Shown piece by piece: positions 59,538-64,000 of a DNA stretch of 64,000 nucleotides. The stretch comes from Pempheris klunzingeri (Eukaryota; Chordata; Actinopteri; Acropomatiformes; Pempheridae), in assembly GCF_042242105.1 (NCBI RefSeq), contig NC_092013.1, positions 4,211,987-4,275,986 of the forward strand, read 5' to 3'. Each line of letters starts with the position of its first letter. The first letter of the stretch is position 1. The notes beneath the pieces are model-generated. The model was not told the origin of the DNA, ran no database searches, and saw nothing but the letters and a program-made list of their open reading frames with translations. A program made the position numbers and the translations under genes.

Positions 59538-60133
59538 GTTACACATCAATCTCCTTCACAGAAATCAGTAAAATCCAATTTATACAATAAACATTCAAAT
59601 CTGAAAGCCTGTAAATACACCTTGAATGTTCCAACATTATGTTTGAAGGCAAACAGGCTTCATTTGCAGCAACAAATGGACAATTTCACAGTTTCTATCA
59701 GTGTCATTGATTGAATTATAAGAATGGGAGGAAACACTGATAAAAAATGAGAGGACTGGGAGACAGCCTCAGCAATCATTTGTACTGAAATAAAAGACAC
59801 AGTTCTTAAAGATGGACTCAAACTGGATTTATTCATTTCAGTTGAGTTGTTATTGTTTCCAGTATTGACATTGACATTTATCTTGCTAATTTCAAACCCT
59901 TGTATGATGAGTCTGACACGCCCTGCTTTTTTTTAATCCCAGTTTAAGCGTTTGATAATCTGAGGATCTGACAGGAAATAACGTCTGATCCAAACACTTT
60001 CCAAGCAGTGCAACTCTGGTGAACAGGTCTGTTGAGGTTCATGTGAAGTCAGTGGTAGGACTCCTAAACCACATGATACAGAATAAATGTTTGAGTGGTG
60101 ACAAATTAATTAAACAATTCTTCTGGGTCAAAC
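58926..60133 (+). repeat. Direct duplication of the ITIH gene 2 3' flank
   Basis: Bases 58,926-59,291 recur at 59,536-60,133. The first 221 bases match nearly exactly (58,926-59,146 with 59,536-59,756). The second copy then has 233 extra bases (59,757-59,989) before similarity resumes at CAAACACTTTCCAAGCAG and ends at GGGTCAAAC. A two-base difference (TTTCAGAG versus TTTGAG) is the only other change noticed. The second copy therefore contains the 3' UTR and poly-A signal again. Confidence 0.85.
58976..58981 (+). terminator. Polyadenylation signal, ITIH gene 2
   Basis: AATAAA lies 55 bases after the stop codon of ITIH gene 2. The equivalent signal of the inverted copy is at 62,374-62,379 on the minus strand. 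Confidence 0.75.
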
Positions 60134-61689
60134 GTACATCCTGAGGGCAAGTCTGGACTGGATGAGCAAGTATTGATTATTAGTTGATGTCATCTCTCCG
60201 CGGCCTTGATCCAGGCTGCCGACACTGAAGTGCACTGACCTGAAGTCACCACTAAGGTTCAACAGTTAGTGGCTCTTCATGTCCGAAGGAAAACAGAAAT
60301 CACTCATTTCAGCCTTTAAAAAGCTGAAACATAGATCAGGTCTTTGTGCAGGAAATTGAAAGTGAAAAGAAAACGTGGGCTGATTCCTCACAGGTTTTAA
60401 AAGGCTGTGATAACAGCCAATAAGCTCAGCAAGATGCAGACGTGTAGTTGCTACAAAATAGAGCATGTTTGTTATCACAGAGATTAAAAAGACATTTTGA
60501 TTAAGAGAAATATTCCCTGATTTGCAGTGTCTTTGGTTTCTGTTTTGTTCCCTCCATCACAGACCTACAACATGTTGTCAGGGATTTTAATACAATAAAA
60601 ATCTACCAGATGGTTGGAGAGCACTTCTCGCTTCTCATTTACAAACAACTTTGATTAAGGGAACATAAGGGGACTTTGTTTGGTTAACTTTTCTATAAAC
60701 ACAAGGTGAACGTAGGTTGATTTATGTCTTGTCCTACAATGTTGTAGAGATAACCTGGTTTTGTTTATCATTATAAACAAAGGTGGTGTTCTTTACAAAA
60801 AAAACAAAAACTATACCTGTTCAAATATTGCACAAACACATCCAAAGACTTCCTGTCACAGGACGATGCTGTCCACAACAGTGGAGTATCTGCTGTACAG
60901 CAGATAATTCTCTGTGCAGTCAGCAGCTTCAGCAGGAAGATTTTAAACCAGCAGAAGAACCTAAGAATATCTTTCACTATTCTTGATTACGTTTGCTTCA
61001 GCCCATTTAAACACAGAATAACACGTGTATTTTTTCATGCAGGCATTGAAAAAGGTTAATTAAAGGTCATTAAATGTCACATTCAGAGTGTGTAGTTATG
61101 TCCACCTTTTACTTTTCTTTCAACTTTCACATCCTGATGTCATCAAAGTACAGGTGCTGTCCAATTTGGCCATCAGGAGTACACCTGGTGCACCGCTTCA
61201 GAGCCGCAGAGCCTGACAGCTGATAATCAAACAGCAGCAGGTAGTGGATCTCCTGCAGGAAACTTCAGTTCTTCTATTTCAATCTTTGCAGCTTTTAAGT
61301 GTTGGCAGAGACAGTGTGGCACCTTTTCCATTTGGATTCAGCCAAGAAATATTTGTTTATCAGTCTGTATTATTTCAGATGTTGTTGGTATACATGATAT
61401 TTTGTTCCCTTGCTGCACAGAGTCGATTCTCTTTGGTCAAATTGAAATGAAGTAAAAAGCACGTCTACCTGGATTCAAACAAGCACTGGACCAGTCAGGT
61501 TTTGGAGCTCACACACTAATGCATATGTGCTGAGCTCCACACAATGAAAGATGGCAATGAAAAGATCCCAGTGTTCAATCTGTATGAGGGAGAAATTTCT
61601 AGATATTTTTTATTTACAGAGAATAACAAAAATAAAACACAACACAAAAATTGACAATGAAAACCACCTTTGATCTAAGTAATTCAGAA
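60134..61689. other. Noncoding spacer between the inverted arms
   Basis: About 1.6 kb of AT-rich sequence, none of it matching the arms as far as I can see. No exon, RNA or named mobile element is recognised. Confidence 0.5.
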
Positions 61690-61905
61690 ATCATTCAAAT
61701 CAAACTGTGCAACTGAAACAGCTTCTCTCCCGTGTGGATTCTTGTTATCATGTGTGTCTTAAGATTTGTCTGATAGGAAAAACTGTTCCCACACTTCAGT
61801 GCAACCAAATGGTTTCTCTCCTGTGTGGACTCTCGTTTCTTTTAATATTTGTCATGCCGTTAAATCTTTTCCCTCAGTGTCACCTGTGAATCTACCTTTT
61901 GCTTT
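61690..61905 (-). pseudogene. C2H2 zinc-finger gene remnant
   Basis: On the minus strand the text from 61,905 down to 61,700 reads KVDSQVTLREK, then after frame breaks ESTQER, LKCGNSFSYQTNLKTHM and RIHTGEKLFQ. This parallels KVDSEMRVQTGERPF and the finger array of the intact gene at 44,148-47,098. It has stops, frameshifts, and lost cysteines and histidines, so it is dead. Its 5' portion (61,818-61,905) lies in the right inverted arm and is mirrored at 59,450-59,537. Position and orientation downstream of ITIH gene 2 match those of the intact zinc-finger gene downstream of ITIH gene 1. Confidence 0.75.
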
Positions 61906-64000
61906 GTATACATGATGGGATTTGACCTTTTACGAGTGTAATTATTTGTAATTACACCCTATTTCATGCTAAGACACGAATGGAGACAAAGTGTAAATTA
62001 AACAAACATTAGTTACCGTTAATTATTGATATTTGATACATAGACGATTTGTCCTTTTGGACTGTTTGACCCAGAAGAATTGTTTAATTAATTTGTCACC
62101 ACTCTGAAACATTTATTCTGTATCATGTGGTTTAGGAGTCCTACCACTGACTTCACATGAACCTCAACAGACCTGTTCACCAGAGTTGCACTGCTTGGAA
62201 AGTGTTTGGTCCTCTCATTTTTTATCAGTGTTTCCTCCCATTCTTATAATTCAATCAATGACACTGATAGAAACTGTGAAATTGTCCATTTGTTGCTGCA
62301 AATGAAGCCTGTTTGCCTTCAAACATAATGTTGGAACATTCAAGGTGTATTTACAGGCTTTCAGATTTGAATGTTTATTGTATAAATTGGATTTTACTGA
62401 TTTCTGTGAAGGAGATTGATGTGTAACCTGTTTTTAAACAGTTTTAAAGAGGCCAGAGACAATGTAGTCTGTTTGCTCTCCATCGATGAGTCCTGTTCCG
62501 TTATTGTGAATGAACCAGCAGGGAACATTGTCTCCGTTCTTCACATCCCTCCTGAAGTCTCTCTGCCAGCCTCTGTGGACAGAGACAGAAATGTGGTGTA
62601 GACCAACTCAAACACAAAGATCCTTTCATTCATTTAGGACACATGACTGAGGCGTGTAGTGTACCTGGTCACATTGAGCTCCTGTCCTTTCACGTACATG
62701 GTGGCGTCTGGTTTCTCTGGGACTTCACCTGGACGCAGGTCTGTCACCTCATATTCAACCCCGCGGTAGAACTGACCTGGAGGACGACCCACCGTTTAAA
62801 GTACAAATCATTTTAAAGTATAATCATTATCTACCGTATCTCTCCACGGTGACAACTGCAGTAAAATAATTCAGGCCTTTAACCCTTTGCTAAATCTGTT
62901 AAAGTGACTCCATCTAAATATGGATAGAAATAAATATATACAGTATTCATACATATATATATGTACATTTACAGTTCTGGTTTCATCTCTACCGACTCCA
63001 GAGGGAAATATCAGGCTCTTTAGATATCTATCGATCAGCCACTTTTATGTCTTTCATTTTATATTCATGTTATTCTTTTATTTCTAAGAGAGAACAGGAT
63101 GAAGTTAAATTCTACCATGATATGATTATTATGTCTGATGCTAAGTCAACCATTTATCCATTACTGTTAGAAACTATTTCACCCATCTGTCCATGAAGTA
63201 CACTCTGGGGTAAAAGTTCCCCTGGTTGGGAATCGCTGCCTTAAACCATGGCTCCACTCTCTGACTTGCGTGTCATGTTGTACCTAGCAGGCCGTGAACA
63301 GAAGGGGACAGGAGGTGGCTGTCCAGGGTGTAGAAACCCAAGTAGTCCCGGTGATACGGGTGCTTCGCCCACACTTTGTGCAGCAGGACGACAAACTTGA
63401 CCGAATCTTTTAGAGTTACAGTCAGGCTGCGATCCTTGGTCACGAGAAGATCCACACTGGAGGAGAAAGAAGGGGAGCGGAGGAAGGTGATAATCATTCA
63501 CTCCGAGGTGGATTTTATATTTCATATAGTTCTCTTTCACTGAAGGAGATAACTATGTGATGCTGCAGCCACGTACTTGGGTCCTTTGAGAGAAGCTGTG
63601 TCAGACCACTGCAGCTTGACACGTTTGCCGTCCTGGAACACCGAGATGTCCCGAGTGCTCACCTCCAGCCTCACCCCCAGAGTCTGGTGGATGATGCCAA
63701 AACGCCAGAAGTAGGTGCTGATTTTACCGTCAGGGGGAATCTTCTTGTCTCCGATGATCTGGCCATTGACCAAAATACCTGAGGGAGGAAACAAAATGGG
63801 ATTCAGTCGCAGTCACTTGCTGTTTAACTGCAGGGTTTGATTTAGTGGTACATACAATGAGGAGTGTCCAAAAGCTGAAAAAGGTCTAAAAAGGGGGTTA
63901 AAGGGGGCTTGGAGGACCAGGGGCTTCATCCTCCACTTGTCAGGATGATAATCAGGACTTGGGACTGACCTGGTTCTGGGTCTCTGACCAGGCTGAAAAT
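61818..64000 (-). repeat. Right arm of the 2.18-kb inverted duplication (cut by window end)
   Basis: Reverse complement of 57,355-59,537. It begins at CTCCTGTGTGGAC and runs without visible change to the last base of the window, where exon 18 of the inverted ITIH copy is still open. The central spacer is about 2.28 kb. Confidence 0.9.
62434..64000 (-). CDS. itih3: Third ITIH3-like copy, partial (exons 22 to 18), minus strand
   Basis: The 3' end of a heavy-chain gene in inverted orientation. Exons read on the minus strand: 64,000-63,970 (3' part of exon 18), 63,778-63,577, 63,456-63,284, 62,776-62,665, and 62,572-62,434 with the stop. The encoded C-terminal (ITI_HC_C) part is identical to that of ITIH gene 2, all splice sites are intact, and there is no stop or frameshift. 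The 5' part, including the DPHF site, lies outside the window. Whether this is a functional third gene, a truncated fragment, or an assembly duplicate of gene 2 cannot be told here. Confidence 0.85.

Overview
The window looks like nuclear DNA of a ray-finned (teleost) fish. The evidence is vertebrate GT-AG split genes, very frequent long (CA)n/(GT)n microsatellites, several dispersed repeats typical of teleost genomes, a Tc1-type transposon, tails of non-LTR retrotransposons, and a C2H2 zinc-finger gene with the short teleost-style N-terminal exon. No bacterial, phage or CRISPR-like organisation is present. All repeat and protein family names come from recognition by eye, not from a search.

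Layout. Bases 1-31,500 are gene-poor: I found no convincing coding exon, only unique noncoding DNA with microsatellites, dispersed repeats, a foldback element near 20 kb and a perfect 17-bp hairpin at 27,959. Bases 31,590-33,943 hold a 25-bp tandem repeat, a GC-rich patch and two possible 5' exons of unknown meaning. Bases 34,279-43,547 (+) hold a complete 22-exon inter-alpha-trypsin inhibitor heavy chain gene (ITIH3-like, 912 aa). Tail to tail with it, 44,148-47,098 (-), is a two-exon C2H2 zinc-finger gene (322 aa). Bases 47.7-50.8 kb are a transposon graveyard (a decayed Tc1 element and LINE 3' ends). Bases 51,557-58,921 (+) hold a second complete 22-exon ITIH3-like gene, also 912 aa. Bases 58.9-64.0 kb are structurally complex: a direct repeat, a zinc-finger remnant, and a right arm (61,818-64,000) that is an apparently perfect reverse complement of 57,355-59,537. 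That arm carries exons 22 to 18 of a third ITIH copy on the minus strand, running off the window.

How it fits together. The two ITIH genes share every exon junction phase and differ in length mainly in the linker before the conserved DPHF processing site. They are tandem paralogs of a secreted plasma and matrix protein. The zinc-finger debris downstream of gene 2 mirrors the intact zinc-finger gene downstream of gene 1, which suggests that the ancestral duplication unit was ITIH plus ZNF. An 83-bp intron that is identical in both paralogs, flanked by nearly identical exons, suggests recent gene conversion. The large inverted duplication is either very young, homogenised, or an assembly artefact. 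I found no novel multi-gene system; the interest lies in the structure of this duplicated locus.
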